A DNA stretch of 64,000 nt from UBA9732 sp963599445 (GTDB lineage: Bacteria; Spirochaetota; Spirochaetia; Sphaerochaetales; Sphaerochaetaceae): positions 91,398 to 155,397 of the forward strand of contig CAVBWZ010000005.1 of NCBI GenBank assembly GCA_963599445.1, read 5' to 3'. The stretch's first letter is position 1. Every line of letters starts with the position of its first letter. The notes beneath the pieces are model-generated. The model ran no database searches. It saw nothing but the letters and a program-made list of their open reading frames with translations, and was not told the DNA's origin. Shown here piece after piece: positions 32,757 to 41,875 of the stretch. The position numbers and the translations under genes were made by a program.

Positions 32757-33574
32757 CAACCCTTCTGACGCTAAGGCCAATCCTATATGGACTCATAGGT
32801 ATGCTCATAAGCGGCGTCTCCTTCCCGGTTGTGGGCGTGATAGTGGTCCAGAACGGCCTCATACCAATGCGCTACATGCTCATGCACGGCGTAATCCTTG
32901 GAGGCATTGCGGCGGTGGCAACAGGCCTTCCAATGCTTGCAACGACGATTCCACTGAACATAACCCTGGTGCTTGTCATGCTAAGGCTCAACCGCAACGG
33001 ACGGACGCTGTCGACGGCAAGCACTGCAATGATGGTCTGTACGATGGGTTTGGCATCACTTTTTAGCCACATGTTCGATGTTCCGGCCAAGGACACGCTT
33101 GAAGTGCTATGGGGTAGCCCGTTTGCGCTCACCACAGAAGACCTCATCCTGCTTGGAATCCTTGGGACAACAGCAATCGCATACGTAGCGATATTCTTTA
33201 GACCGATGTCAATGGTTCTGTTCGACAAGGATGTAGCCTCATCCATGGGAGTGCCTGTAAAGCTACACAGTACGGCAATGGTCCTAATGACAGCTTTGGT
33301 CGTATCGGTTGCAATGAAGGTTCTAGGGGCTCTGCTGATAGATGCGCTTCTCGTACTTCCCGTAGTTGGAGCATCCAAGAACGCAAGAAGCCTCAAGGGA
33401 CTCTTCATTGGAAGCGCAATCACGGGATTTGGAATGTCTGTCATAGGGTATCTTGCCTCACTGCTTTGGAACCTTCCTGTCAGCGGAGTCCTTGCAGTCC
33501 TTGCAACCGCAGTATATGCAGCGGATTCGCTCATATCACATATAACACGAGAGAAAAGGAGTATGAAAAAATGA
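32744..33574 (+). CDS. Zn/Mn ABC importer permease (ZnuB-like)
   Basis: A 276-residue ABC-3 family permease with about eight helices: PILYGLIGMLISGVSFPVVGVIVV at the start, the GVILGGIAAVATGLP loop, and ALLIDALLVLPVVGASKNAR, the coupling region typical of ZnuB/MntC. AAAGGAG precedes the ATG within the ATPase gene. It overlaps the binding-protein gene (ATGA). Which metal is carried cannot be read from the sequence. Confidence 0.9.
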   Translation: MDRIATLLTLRPILYGLIGMLISGVSFPVVGVIVVQNGLIPMRYMLMHGVILGGIAAVATGLPMLATTIPLNITLVLVMLRLNRNGRTLSTASTAMMVCTMGLASLFSHMFDVPAKDTLEVLWGSPFALTTEDLILLGILGTTAIAYVAIFFRPMSMVLFDKDVASSMGVPVKLHSTAMVLMTALVVSVAMKVLGALLIDALLVLPVVGASKNARSLKGLFIGSAITGFGMSVIGYLASLLWNLPVSGVLAVLATAVYAADSLISHITREKRSMKK

Positions 33575-34341
33575 AGAAGTCAACAGCCTTGTTTTTGGTT
33601 TTTACAGTTGTATCGGCGTTATGCTTCGCCCAACCTGTTGCAGAAACGACCAATACACCAAAGTATGTGGCATCCACAAGCTGGGTGGCGGCCATAGCCG
33701 AGCTTGCTGGAATCGACGATGTAGTCACCGTAGCACCTGCAAACCTGAAGCACCCGCCTGAGTATGAAATCACCGCAGACGACATGGCAAACGTAGTCAA
33801 TGCAACGCTTTTCATGCACGCAGGATATGAGAAGATGATGAAGACGATAGGTTCCGCGGCCCAATTGAATTCAGACAGAATCGTTAAGGTCAAGACAACA
33901 AATACCCTTGAAAACCTCTCCAACATGGTGGATATGCTGTCGCAGAAGGCAGGTACACAGGAAGAAGCTGCAAAGCGTTTTGGAGAGTTCAAAGAACTCA
34001 TCGAGAACGCCCGCGAAAGGATTGCAAAGTCCCCAAACAGTAACATTGAAGTCTATGCCAACACGAATCAGGCCGAATTCGCAAAGGATTTGGGACTTAA
34101 CGTAGTCTCCACCTTTGGAGCGGGTGCGCTCACAGCCGCACAGATAGAAGAGGCGCATTCAAAAGCCTACTCCCTTGTGATAGACAATCTCCACAGCCCT
34201 GTGGCCTCCCCTATTTCACAAGTGAGTCCAAACAGCATCATCCTCACATGGAGGAACTTTCCAGACCACACTGGAGGAGATGCCCTCTACAATGTGGTGA
34301 AGGAGAACCTTGAGATGCTGTGGGAGACGGGGCTTTTCTGA
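33571..34341 (+). CDS. Metal-binding periplasmic protein of Zn/Mn ABC importer (ZnuA-like)
   Basis: A 256-residue cluster A-I binding protein with a Sec signal (KKSTALFLVFTVVSALCFA). Candidate metal ligands sit at the family positions: LKHPPEYE, FMHAGYEKM, DNLHSP and FPDHTGGD. No His-rich loop of classical ZnuA is present. The start at ATG 33571 overlaps the permease stop and has AAGGAG. The frame from 33466 is an artefact. It completes a three-gene importer operon. Confidence 0.88.
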   Translation: MKKSTALFLVFTVVSALCFAQPVAETTNTPKYVASTSWVAAIAELAGIDDVVTVAPANLKHPPEYEITADDMANVVNATLFMHAGYEKMMKTIGSAAQLNSDRIVKVKTTNTLENLSNMVDMLSQKAGTQEEAAKRFGEFKELIENARERIAKSPNSNIEVYANTNQAEFAKDLGLNVVSTFGAGALTAAQIEEAHSKAYSLVIDNLHSPVASPISQVSPNSIILTWRNFPDHTGGDALYNVVKENLEMLWETGLF

Positions 34342-34343
34342 GT

Positions 34344-35180
34344 TCAGAAGTCGAACCTTATAATACGCATCTTCATGAACTTGTCACCTATCCTTGCAAT
34401 AAGCCTGAAAAGACCGCTTACAGAGGGGTCTTTGAGGTCGTTGTATCCAAGCATGAAGTTGCGGCTGGATACCTTGGCCTCTTTGCTCCAAGACGAAAGC
34501 TCTGTCTGGACATCCTCTACGGAGAAGTATGCGCCAACGTCCTTGATCTTTGCATCCTTCACCCATGTCTTGAGCATAAGCTTCACGGCGGTGCGGTTTG
34601 CAGCATCGAACGCGAGTCTGCCACCTGGAAATGCCTTTGCCATTGCAGATACCAGATTCTGGACTTGGGAGTAGAGGAAGTAATAGAACACACCTGATGC
34701 AAAGAACACGGCACCGCCGCTTGCATCGATGGCCTGAAACCATGAAGTGTCGTTCAAATCACAGGCTATGTTGGTCTCTCGTGCTCCTGGAGGAATAAGC
34801 TGGTTGCGGACCTCAATGACATCGGGATAGTCTATGTTGTATATCCTGCACGTACCGTTGTCACAGTGACGACCGGTGTCGTCCAAGCCGCATCCAAGGT
34901 TGACCACGGCTGCGTTCGGATGTGTCTTGAGGTAGTCCTTGACCTCCCAAGCCAGATTGTACTGGCGCACAGCGACCTCAAGGAAACCGAACCGTTGCAT
35001 GGTCTTTTTGGATTTGCTCTCCAAGGAAGAGAAGTCGTAGTCAATCCGGGTCATGAGCTTTGCAGCATTTTCGTCCTTGAAAAGGAAGGGATAGAGCTGG
35101 GAGCATATCATCCTGCCGTACATTGGTATGACAAGCGTTTCCTGAACAGTGTTTCTTTCAATGTGGTATTTGCGTTCCAT
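34344..35180 (-). CDS. LCMT/Ppm1-family SAM-dependent methyltransferase
   Basis: A 278-residue protein resembling leucine carboxyl methyltransferase (LCMT, Tcm/Ppm1) family enzymes: the SAM motif NAAVVNLGCGLDDTG near residue 90, a downstream acidic motif YNIDYPDVIEVRNQLIP, and FFASGVFYYF as motif IV-like. Members methylate carboxylates or O-atoms of small molecules. The substrate is unknown. The stops of this gene and the metal importer converge with 2 bp between. A GGTTAGA-type palindrome lies 28 bp upstream of the start, and the tetR gene follows next upstream. Confidence 0.82.
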   Translation of the reverse strand: MERKYHIERNTVQETLVIPMYGRMICSQLYPFLFKDENAAKLMTRIDYDFSSLESKSKKTMQRFGFLEVAVRQYNLAWEVKDYLKTHPNAAVVNLGCGLDDTGRHCDNGTCRIYNIDYPDVIEVRNQLIPPGARETNIACDLNDTSWFQAIDASGGAVFFASGVFYYFLYSQVQNLVSAMAKAFPGGRLAFDAANRTAVKLMLKTWVKDAKIKDVGAYFSVEDVQTELSSWSKEAKVSSRNFMLGYNDLKDPSVSGLFRLIARIGDKFMKMRIIRFDF

Positions 35181-35207
35181 GTAATGGCCTCTTTAGCATT
35201 CTGCATG

Positions 35208-35225
35208 TGTTAGATTACTCTAACC
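35208..35225. promoter_or_regulatory. TetR-type operator (site 2) before methyltransferase
   Basis: TGTTAGATTACTCTAACC: arms GTTAGA/TCTAAC with a 4-base spacer. It matches sites 1 (23550) and 3 (61247). It lies between tetR and the methyltransferase. Confidence 0.75.
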
Positions 35226-35283
35226 AGTCTTTTTTGAAAAGCCCCATTCAGCTACTCCAACGACATTGCTCCAATGTGTCGTT

Positions 35284-35847
35284 CTATTTGTTTGCGACTC
35301 CATTGAGACCAAGCACTATGATGCGACTAAGTTGTTCGCAAAGTTTGCGGATGGGTACTGGCTTGCCGTCTCGCAGCCAGCTCTGATAGCAGGTGGTGAT
35401 TCCCGCAAGCGTGTAGTCCACAACCAAGGACAATGTGGAATCGTCCATCGCAAGCCTGGACTTGAACTCGGCCATCATGCGGCTCTTCACAGAGGCGATG
35501 AACTTGTTGAGAAGATCGGCATTGCCCTTTATGAAAAGATACCGCAGGTATGAAAAAGCCTTGTTCTCCGTAATCGTCTCCAGGACATAGAGCATCTGAT
35601 CCGGGTCCGTGAAGATATTGTAGGCATCTATGTCGTAAACGAGGTCCGCAACCAAAAGCACAGCCTCGTTCTCCAACTCATCCACAAGCTCATACACCCC
35701 GGCATAGTGGGAATAGAACGTCTTTCTGTCAATCTCGGCCAGGGATGATATCTCCTTTATGGAAATGGAATTCACATCCTTTGTCCTTAGAAGTTCGAAG
35801 AACGCCCTTCGAATCGCCTTCTTGGTCTTCACTATACGTAGATCCAC
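35284..35847 (-). CDS. TetR/AcrR-family transcriptional regulator
   Basis: A 187-residue regulator with the TetR DNA-binding domain (VDLRIVKTKKAIRRAFFELL..NSISIKEISSLAEIDRKTFYSHY) and a helical ligand domain. The start is taken as the GTG at 35847, which has AGGAG five bases upstream and gives the usual family N-terminus. The ATG at 35874 lacks a ribosome site. Of all regulators in the window it is the best candidate to bind the GGTTAGA-N4-TCTAACC palindromes, one of which lies just downstream of its stop at the methyltransferase promoter. Confidence 0.88.
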   Translation of the reverse strand: MDLRIVKTKKAIRRAFFELLRTKDVNSISIKEISSLAEIDRKTFYSHYAGVYELVDELENEAVLLVADLVYDIDAYNIFTDPDQMLYVLETITENKAFSYLRYLFIKGNADLLNKFIASVKSRMMAEFKSRLAMDDSTLSLVVDYTLAGITTCYQSWLRDGKPVPIRKLCEQLSRIIVLGLNGVANK

Positions 35848-36025
35848 TTTCGCTCCTCGTTTTCTCCACGGCATCGGACTATATGTTGCATATCCCCCAC
35901 AAGTGAATCCAAACGTCCGATACCAAGTTTTTTCGTATAACTATAATCCCAATTATAATCCACATATGTTGAATAAGTAAAGTTTTGGAAACAATTTTAA
36001 AAAACAACAACAAGGAGAAACAACC

Positions 36026-37213
36026 ATGGACCTATTCGATAAATGCAAGGCTTTCACGAAGCCTAACGAGTATAGAGAGAAAGGGATATACCCATACTTC
36101 CACTGCCTTGAAAGCAGACAGGCCAAGGAAGTCGTCATGGAAGGAAAACGCAGGATAATGCTGGGGTCGAACAACTATCTGGGACTCACGACATGCAAGG
36201 AAGTGTTGGAGGCGGCGGAAAAAGCCCTCTCAAAATATGGCACAGGATGTTCCGGTTCCAGATTCATGAATGGGACACTCGACCTGCACGTAGAACTCGA
36301 AAGTGAGCTTGCCGATTTTCTAGGAACGGAGGAGGCCATCACATTCCCTACGGGGTTTCAGACGAATTTGGGGATCATTAGCTCAATGGTTGGACGCAAC
36401 GACTACGTGATATGCGACAGGGAGAACCACGCAAGCATATACGACGGCTGCAGGCTCAGCTACGGAACCATGCTACGCTACCACCACAGCGACATGGATG
36501 AACTTGAAAGAATGCTGCAGAAAGTTCCAGAAACAAGCGGATGCCTCATCGTCACGGACGGCGTCTTCTCCATGAAAGGCGACATATGCAAACTGCCAGA
36601 GATCGTCTCGCTTGCGCGAAAATACGGTGCTCGCATCATGGTGGACGACTCGCACGCCCTAGGGGTCATAGGCGAAGGCGGACGCGGCACAGCAAGCCAC
36701 TTTGGACTTGAAGACGAAGTCGATATCATCATGGGCACGTTCAGCAAATCGTTCGCAAGCCTTGGGGGCTTCATGGCAGGCAGCCGCATCGCAGTGGACT
36801 ACGCACGCCACACGTCAAGGCCGTTCATCTTCTCCGCAAGCATGCCGCCGACCAACACGGCAAGTGCACTGGCCGCCCTACGACACCTTAAAGCACAGCC
36901 CGATATCGTTGAAAGGCTCAAATCCATAGCCGATTATACAAGAACCACGTTCCGCAGCCACGGCATAGAGATAGTCGACTCCCCTACACCAATCATTCCA
37001 ATCATGACAAGAACAGCCGACTACACATTGGAGCTTGCAAAGAACCTGTACGACAACGGAGTCTACGTCAACCCGGTCCTCCCTCCTGGAGTCCCTGAAG
37101 GCGAATGCCTCTTGCGCGTCTCCCTCATGGCAACGGTGACGCAAGACCTTGTGGACGAAGCGGCGGAGATAATAGCGGGGGAAATCAAAAGGATTGGACA
37201 AGGAGTCAGATAG
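36026..37213 (+). CDS. PLP-dependent alpha-oxoamine synthase, serine palmitoyltransferase-like
   Basis: A 395-residue aspartate-aminotransferase-fold enzyme condensing an amino acid with an acyl-CoA. The PLP Lys lies in MGTFSKSFASLGGF (about 238); other hallmarks are YGTGCSGSRFMNGTLDLH, DRENHASIYDG and DDSHALGVIGEGGRG. Several segments (YPYFHCLES near the start, FSKSFASLGG, NPVLPPGVP) match bacterial serine palmitoyltransferase rather than Kbl, which carries LGKALGG and a different C-terminus. The first step of sphingolipid-type synthesis, or a related oxoamine, is therefore likely. AAGGAG precedes the ATG. Confidence 0.85.
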   Translation: MDLFDKCKAFTKPNEYREKGIYPYFHCLESRQAKEVVMEGKRRIMLGSNNYLGLTTCKEVLEAAEKALSKYGTGCSGSRFMNGTLDLHVELESELADFLGTEEAITFPTGFQTNLGIISSMVGRNDYVICDRENHASIYDGCRLSYGTMLRYHHSDMDELERMLQKVPETSGCLIVTDGVFSMKGDICKLPEIVSLARKYGARIMVDDSHALGVIGEGGRGTASHFGLEDEVDIIMGTFSKSFASLGGFMAGSRIAVDYARHTSRPFIFSASMPPTNTASALAALRHLKAQPDIVERLKSIADYTRTTFRSHGIEIVDSPTPIIPIMTRTADYTLELAKNLYDNGVYVNPVLPPGVPEGECLLRVSLMATVTQDLVDEAAEIIAGEIKRIGQGVR

Positions 37214-37221
37214 CATTTGCA

Positions 37222-37256
37222 TTAGGAATTTTTTCCGTTTCGTCGAAAATTCCTAA
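37222..37256. terminator. Perfect hairpin between convergent genes
   Basis: 11-bp perfect arms TTAGGAATTTT and AAAATTCCTAA around a 13-base loop, lying between the synthase stop (37213) and the stop of the minus-strand ATPase (37270). It is probably a bidirectional terminator, with no separate T-run. Confidence 0.7.
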
Positions 37257-37269
37257 CAGGACTTGCTTT

Positions 37270-37974
37270 TCATTCATCGTTTAGCCGTTTGAGGATTCTC
37301 TCTCTGTCATTGATGAACATTGAAGTTATCTGATAGCTGTCCGTGTCTTCATATTCGCAGGCATGGATTCTTCCATCGTCGAAACTAAGGATTTCGGCCT
37401 TGGGAAGTGCCAATAGTATGGGTGAATGTGTTGCAATTATGAACTGAGACCCTTGCTTGGAGTATCGCATGATTTCACAAAGCAAAGCCATTTGACGGGA
37501 AGGAGACAGTGCCGCCTCAGGCTCATCGAGAAAGAAGACGCTGTCCCTGTTCAGATTGTCCTGCAGTACAGCAAGAAAGCTTTCGCCATGCGACTTTTTG
37601 TGGTATTCATGAGAGCATCCCGGATCTGCATATTCCTTCTCTGCCGTAGCTACGTTGTAGAAGCTTTCAGCCCTCAGGAAATAACCCCATTTGGCCTTCA
37701 CAGGTCCACGAGAGAGCCTAATGGCATCATGCAACTCAGAATGGGAGTCAAACGTCGAGAAATGGTAGTTCCTCGTACCTCCCTCTGGATTGAAACCATA
37801 GGATACGGCCATAGCCTCAAGCAAAGTTGATTTTCCGCTTCCATTCTCTCCCACGAAGAAAGTCACAGGAGACTTGAAACGCAGCGACTTCAACCCTTTC
37901 AAAGCCTCTATGTCACGAAGGTAGCTCCCCTCCGCTATTCGACTCCAGTCAATCAAAAGTTCATTGATAAGCAT
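37270..37974 (-). CDS. Stand-alone ABC-like ATPase (COG3910/AAA_23-like)
   Basis: A 234-residue soluble ATPase: Walker A VGENGSGKSTLLEA (about 42), a middle insertion with YFLRAESFYN, Walker B/D-loop VFFLDEPEAALSPSRQ and the switch IIATHSPIL. It resembles predicted ATPases of the OLD/ABC type that act in DNA-linked or defence roles. It sits at the edge of a restriction-modification island, which is suggestive only. No partner nuclease is adjacent. Function unknown. Confidence 0.82.
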   Translation of the reverse strand: MLINELLIDWSRIAEGSYLRDIEALKGLKSLRFKSPVTFFVGENGSGKSTLLEAMAVSYGFNPEGGTRNYHFSTFDSHSELHDAIRLSRGPVKAKWGYFLRAESFYNVATAEKEYADPGCSHEYHKKSHGESFLAVLQDNLNRDSVFFLDEPEAALSPSRQMALLCEIMRYSKQGSQFIIATHSPILLALPKAEILSFDDGRIHACEYEDTDSYQITSMFINDRERILKRLNDE

Positions 37975-38098
37975 GTTAATATACTAGCACATCACAGAAA
38001 CTTAGACATCAATGATACCCCCAAAAAAAACAACACATTGCATTGTAATTATTTGTAAAACACGAATGGAGTTACACCAATGAAAACATCACAAACAT

Positions 38099-39196
38099 CT
38101 ACAATAAAACATCATTTAATTCATAACTCGGAGACTCAAAATCCTTAACCATTTGGAAACATGAAATATCCTTTCGTTTTGCAATGGACAATAATAGTCT
38201 TCTTCTTTCTTCGGGAATATTTATTCCAAGGTATATAGCTTTGGGCTTTGCATTTGTTACAATACCAAAATCTGATGAATCAAAAGAAGTCTCATAAAAT
38301 ATTCTCCATTCTTTTTCGTACTCCCAAGCCTGTGATTTGAGACAAAGAGTTTTGAGGGGCAAAAGTGCATCAGCAGCTGGCATATGACCACCAAGGTTCA
38401 TATAATCACAAACTTTCTGTCGGATCGAATCAAAGAAAACAGAACTGATATTGTATTTACTTTTTGTATAAACAACAGGATAAATCGAACAAAAACGACT
38501 AAAAGCATTAAGAATACGTCCTGTACTTTCACGTCCTCTTAAGCAAGTCAACAAATCCTTTGAATGGTATTCAAGCAAAAATCCCTTATGCCCATCTGCA
38601 TAATGCCCCCACATTAATTCCGATTTTTTGTTTTCTGAAAAACATGCCAACCAAAACTCATTCATTCGATGTTCCACTGCATTCATAAAACCTTTAACCA
38701 AATCGTTCCATCCATTTTCAACTATTGTAGTCAGCAATTCTCTTAAACATGAACAATAAGACTGTATCATTCCGGAATCAGATTTGGTTATTTTGTTTTG
38801 CTTGAATGCATCTAGGACATTTGTATCCTTCCAGATAAATTCAATAACAGGGTCTCTAAAACCCTGATTATATTTGTCGATAAAATCAATCAAGACATCG
38901 GGATCCGTCTCCGCTTTTATAAATCGGTTAATATCATCTTTCCGTACATATGGTTGACACTCAAAAGCATCGTTAAAAACCTTTGGCTTACTTCCAAAAA
39001 CCAAGTCGTTTTCAAAAGCTTCGATAGAGTTATCACTTCCTGAACGATACCGAAAGAGACTTTCAGGAATGCCCTTGTCAACTACTTCGATTAATGAAGC
39101 TAGAAAAGAATCAAGACTCTTGGAATCGCTGAAGGCGTCCAACTCAAAAGAAAACAGTTTTTCCGCAAATTCCTCACGAACATCAACACTTACCAT
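38099..39196 (-). CDS. DUF2971 domain protein
   Basis: A 365-residue protein with the DUF2971 landmarks: ESLFRYRSGS..FENDLVFGSKPKVFNDAFEC near the N-terminus, ACFSENKKSELMWGHYADGHKGFLLEY in the middle and QAWEYEKEWRIFYE near the C-terminus. The conserved residues suggest an enzyme. No activity is established. It is visibly AT-richer than the flanking housekeeping genes, consistent with transfer, and sits within the restriction-modification island. Confidence 0.8.
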   Translation of the reverse strand: MVSVDVREEFAEKLFSFELDAFSDSKSLDSFLASLIEVVDKGIPESLFRYRSGSDNSIEAFENDLVFGSKPKVFNDAFECQPYVRKDDINRFIKAETDPDVLIDFIDKYNQGFRDPVIEFIWKDTNVLDAFKQNKITKSDSGMIQSYCSCLRELLTTIVENGWNDLVKGFMNAVEHRMNEFWLACFSENKKSELMWGHYADGHKGFLLEYHSKDLLTCLRGRESTGRILNAFSRFCSIYPVVYTKSKYNISSVFFDSIRQKVCDYMNLGGHMPAADALLPLKTLCLKSQAWEYEKEWRIFYETSFDSSDFGIVTNAKPKAIYLGINIPEERRRLLLSIAKRKDISCFQMVKDFESPSYELNDVLL

Positions 39197-39313
39197 GTAA
39201 TTATTCTAGGCTAGAAACGATGAAAAATAAGTTAAGGTCTGGAAAAGATAAGAGAAAATTCAGAAAACCACATAGCTGAGGACTCAATGAAAACCTACAC
39301 CAAGAGTACAAGC

Positions 39314-40453
39314 TTAAAATCTCTTTTGTTTTCCAGCCTCCAATTCTTCCAGTTTTTCCGTTACAAGCCTTGCAACCTCAGTCATCAAAGGAACAACAAC
39401 AGAGTTTCCGAACTGTTTATATGCAGATGTATCACTTACAACAATCTTGTAATCATCTGGGTATCCTTGAAGTCTTGCACATTCTCTAGGGGTAAGTCTT
39501 CTTGGAGGCTTCCCTTCTCCTTGGTTTATGAGAATTTCAGAACCATCCTTGTAATACCTTGCGCTCAGAGTCCTAGAAACACCGTTGAGATCCGGCATTC
39601 CATATCCAAAACCATTGCCAGCTGCTTTGTGCTTTGCCGCATAATCCTGAAGATACTTCCAAAGCTTAGGCGTCAGTGTATACTTCTCTTCTGGAGTCTT
39701 ATCAAGTATGTCAATAAGTTTTGGTTTCTCATCTGGAATTTTGTAGTCAAACTCGAAATCGACATCCCCATATCTTCTCTTGTCAAATCCAATAATCAGT
39801 ATTCTTTCTCTGTGTTGGGGGACAAAGTCCTGTCCATCCAATATTTTGGACGTTACAGAGTAATCCAAGTCCTTCAACGAACTTTCGATGACTTCCCATG
39901 TATGTCCATGGTCATGGCTTTTGAGATTCTTTACATTTTCAAGTATGAAGGCCTTTGGTCGTTTTGCTTCAAGTATTTTGCAAATATTGAAGAACAATGT
40001 TCCTTGAGTCTTGTCTTCAAATCCTGTTGCTCGCCCCATACTGTTCTTCTTCGATACACCAGCAATTGAAAACGGCTGACAAGGGAAGCCTGCAACAAGA
40101 ATATCATGGTCTGGAATGTCTTTCGGATCAATTGCAGTTATATCCCCATTTGGAATCACCCCAAAGTTGGCAAAATACGTTTCTTGACATTTTTTGTCCC
40201 ATTCAGAGGAGAATACACAACGGCCACCATTCTTCTCAAACGCAATTCTCATCCCTCCGATTCCTGCAAACAAATCTATGAAATCGAAAGACCGTTCCGA
40301 ACTCGCTGAAACAACAGGCCCAATTAATTTGTTTATATAGGAGATAACCGCATCATTGAATAACTGTTGAGTTGAAATTCCATAGACCGCAGCCTGTTCT
40401 TGGACTTGCATGTAGAGGTCATCCGATATTGTATAATGAATCTGCTTGGACAT
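39314..40453 (-). CDS. DNA (cytosine-5-)-methyltransferase, Dcm-like, with N-terminal RHH-like segment
   Basis: A 379-residue C5 methyltransferase. Motif I DLFAGIGGMRIAF (about 57), motif IV GFPCQPFSIAG with catalytic Cys, VI ENVKNL, VIII QHRERILIIG, IX RLTPRECARLQGYP and X QFGNSVVVPL. Residues 1-45 (HYTISDDLYMQVQEQAAVYGIS..LFNDAVISYINKLI) look like a ribbon-helix-helix DNA-binding segment, so the enzyme may repress its own promoter. The start is the ATG at 40453 with AGAGG. A nested palindrome lies just upstream. Target presumed CCWGG/CCSGG-like from the paired endonuclease. Confidence 0.9.
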   Translation of the reverse strand: MSKQIHYTISDDLYMQVQEQAAVYGISTQQLFNDAVISYINKLIGPVVSASSERSFDFIDLFAGIGGMRIAFEKNGGRCVFSSEWDKKCQETYFANFGVIPNGDITAIDPKDIPDHDILVAGFPCQPFSIAGVSKKNSMGRATGFEDKTQGTLFFNICKILEAKRPKAFILENVKNLKSHDHGHTWEVIESSLKDLDYSVTSKILDGQDFVPQHRERILIIGFDKRRYGDVDFEFDYKIPDEKPKLIDILDKTPEEKYTLTPKLWKYLQDYAAKHKAAGNGFGYGMPDLNGVSRTLSARYYKDGSEILINQGEGKPPRRLTPRECARLQGYPDDYKIVVSDTSAYKQFGNSVVVPLMTEVARLVTEKLEELEAGKQKRF

Positions 40454-40461
40454 ATAGTACC

Positions 40462-40521
40462 TCTGGGACGGTATTCGTACCGAATCAGTCCCAGTATACA
40501 AAGAAGAGAAAGGATATACAA
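40462..40521 (-). promoter_or_regulatory. Dcm promoter with nested palindrome
   Basis: On the minus strand, TTGTAT (40516-40521), 18 bp and TATACT (40492-40497). Arms CTGGGAC (40462-40468) and GTCCCAG (40487-40493) enclose GGTA-TTCG-TACC and ATTCG-TAC-CGAAT. The palindrome spans about +1 to +30 and ends at the ribosome site, which suits autorepression or mRNA masking. Confidence 0.75.
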
Positions 40522-40532
40522 CCGTTAAGCAT

Positions 40533-41786
40533 CTATTTGTCGATAATTGACAAGTTCACTCGCTCTGAAATCTCATATAAACAGAACAAATCATTGAAAT
40601 TTGACCTGAACTGATTCCTTGCTTTCGATTCCCTACATGCAGGGTCGAAGAAAACACTGCCATGTGAAAGTGCCTGAAGAAGCATAATCGCTGAAGTCCT
40701 TTCGCATAGAAGAATCTCTGGATTGAAGTCAATCATATCAGAACATAGTCTTTTCTTGTATCTCACATAACAAGCCTGATTGTGCTTCGTATTCCAATGC
40801 CCTATAAGACGAGGAAATGACCATGAGGCAAGGACAATGTCCGCTTGGATAAGCCCAACATATCCATCTTCCTTTTGAATCTTACCTGTCGGAGCATCGA
40901 ACCCATCTACGACAACAACCCTATTTCCATTTGGTGTTCTAGAGGTATACTTTCCAGTAAAGTACTTTCGTCCATCCGAAGTCAAATGTCCAAACCTTCT
41001 GACAAATTCATCGTTGCCAAGCTCATGATACAACCCTCCATCCGGCTGAGGTGTCATAAGGGTTGCAACACTTCCGCTCAAACTTTTCAACTCCCATCCT
41101 TTGTAGTCAGGGAAAGGACTTCCATTCGGAGTAATTCCAAAGAAAGCTTCAAGAGTGTAGCCTCCTGCATTCCTACTCGAATATGGTTTTATTGAACCAT
41201 CAGAATACATACGTACAAGTTGATGCGGATTTTCCATCCATGCCTCATGCAGTAAGGATATAAGCTCATCCCTACTGCTTCCTTTTCCCGTCTCGACCAC
41301 TCCCAGGATGCCATCATAAGGCAACAACTGCAGTTCTTTTGCAAGTTGCGAGTCAGGAACAGCAAGATATGCATATACTTTCTTGTTACATGGAGCCAAG
41401 ACAAGAATTCTTCCATCGGCGGCCCCCGTTCTCTCACTCTTTGGAATCGGTTGGAAATACCCTGATGGCGCAGTTCTGCATCCTTTCAAGAATCCTGACA
41501 ATCTAACCTCAGGGTATTTGGGATACATTATGAGTTGAGCTCCTTTTGCAGGCTCAACGTTTCCATTATCGCCAATCCACCAAAAGTCAAGAGGTGCTTT
41601 GTAGACAGGCTTCTTTAGCCCCTGTTCAATAACGATTTCTCCGAATGGGATGTCTTGTATGACATCGAATGAACCTCCAAGATAAACTTGGTTCTTTGAG
41701 TTATCGTTCTCGGCGAGTTTCTTGAAAAAGAATCTGTTGATTCCATTTTTGAGCAGATATTCCTTTAAAGAAGCCAACGTAAACAT
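40533..41786 (-). CDS. MvaI/BcnI-family type II restriction endonuclease
   Basis: A 417-residue protein similar to the MvaI/BcnI restriction endonucleases, which cut CCWGG or CCSGG as monomers. The PD-(D/E)xK-like core is seen in GYTLEAFFGITPNGSPFPDYKGWELKSLSG (about 225-255), with the EAFFG and ELKS acidic/Lys residues; TLMTPQPDGG and YHELGN follow. An N-terminal domain of about 200 residues precedes it. ATG 41786 is used; TTG 41792 is an alternative. It lies upstream of its cognate methyltransferase in the same direction. Confidence 0.82.
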   Translation of the reverse strand: MFTLASLKEYLLKNGINRFFFKKLAENDNSKNQVYLGGSFDVIQDIPFGEIVIEQGLKKPVYKAPLDFWWIGDNGNVEPAKGAQLIMYPKYPEVRLSGFLKGCRTAPSGYFQPIPKSERTGAADGRILVLAPCNKKVYAYLAVPDSQLAKELQLLPYDGILGVVETGKGSSRDELISLLHEAWMENPHQLVRMYSDGSIKPYSSRNAGGYTLEAFFGITPNGSPFPDYKGWELKSLSGSVATLMTPQPDGGLYHELGNDEFVRRFGHLTSDGRKYFTGKYTSRTPNGNRVVVVDGFDAPTGKIQKEDGYVGLIQADIVLASWSFPRLIGHWNTKHNQACYVRYKKRLCSDMIDFNPEILLCERTSAIMLLQALSHGSVFFDPACRESKARNQFRSNFNDLFCLYEISERVNLSIIDK

Positions 41787-41875
41787 GAACAAATGATATC
41801 ATGTGGAAATCCAGTTTACAATCTTGTAAACAAACCAAACTTGACAAAAAACATCACTCAAATCTCTTGTAACTT

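Noticed and set aside
33466..33570. Longer N-terminus for the metal-binding protein
   Set aside because: It overlaps the permease and would displace the clear signal peptide that begins at 33571.
39287..40069. Long antisense frame of 260 codons opposite the Dcm gene
   Set aside because: The minus-strand frame has all cytosine methyltransferase motifs; the plus frame shows no recognisable domain or start signal.
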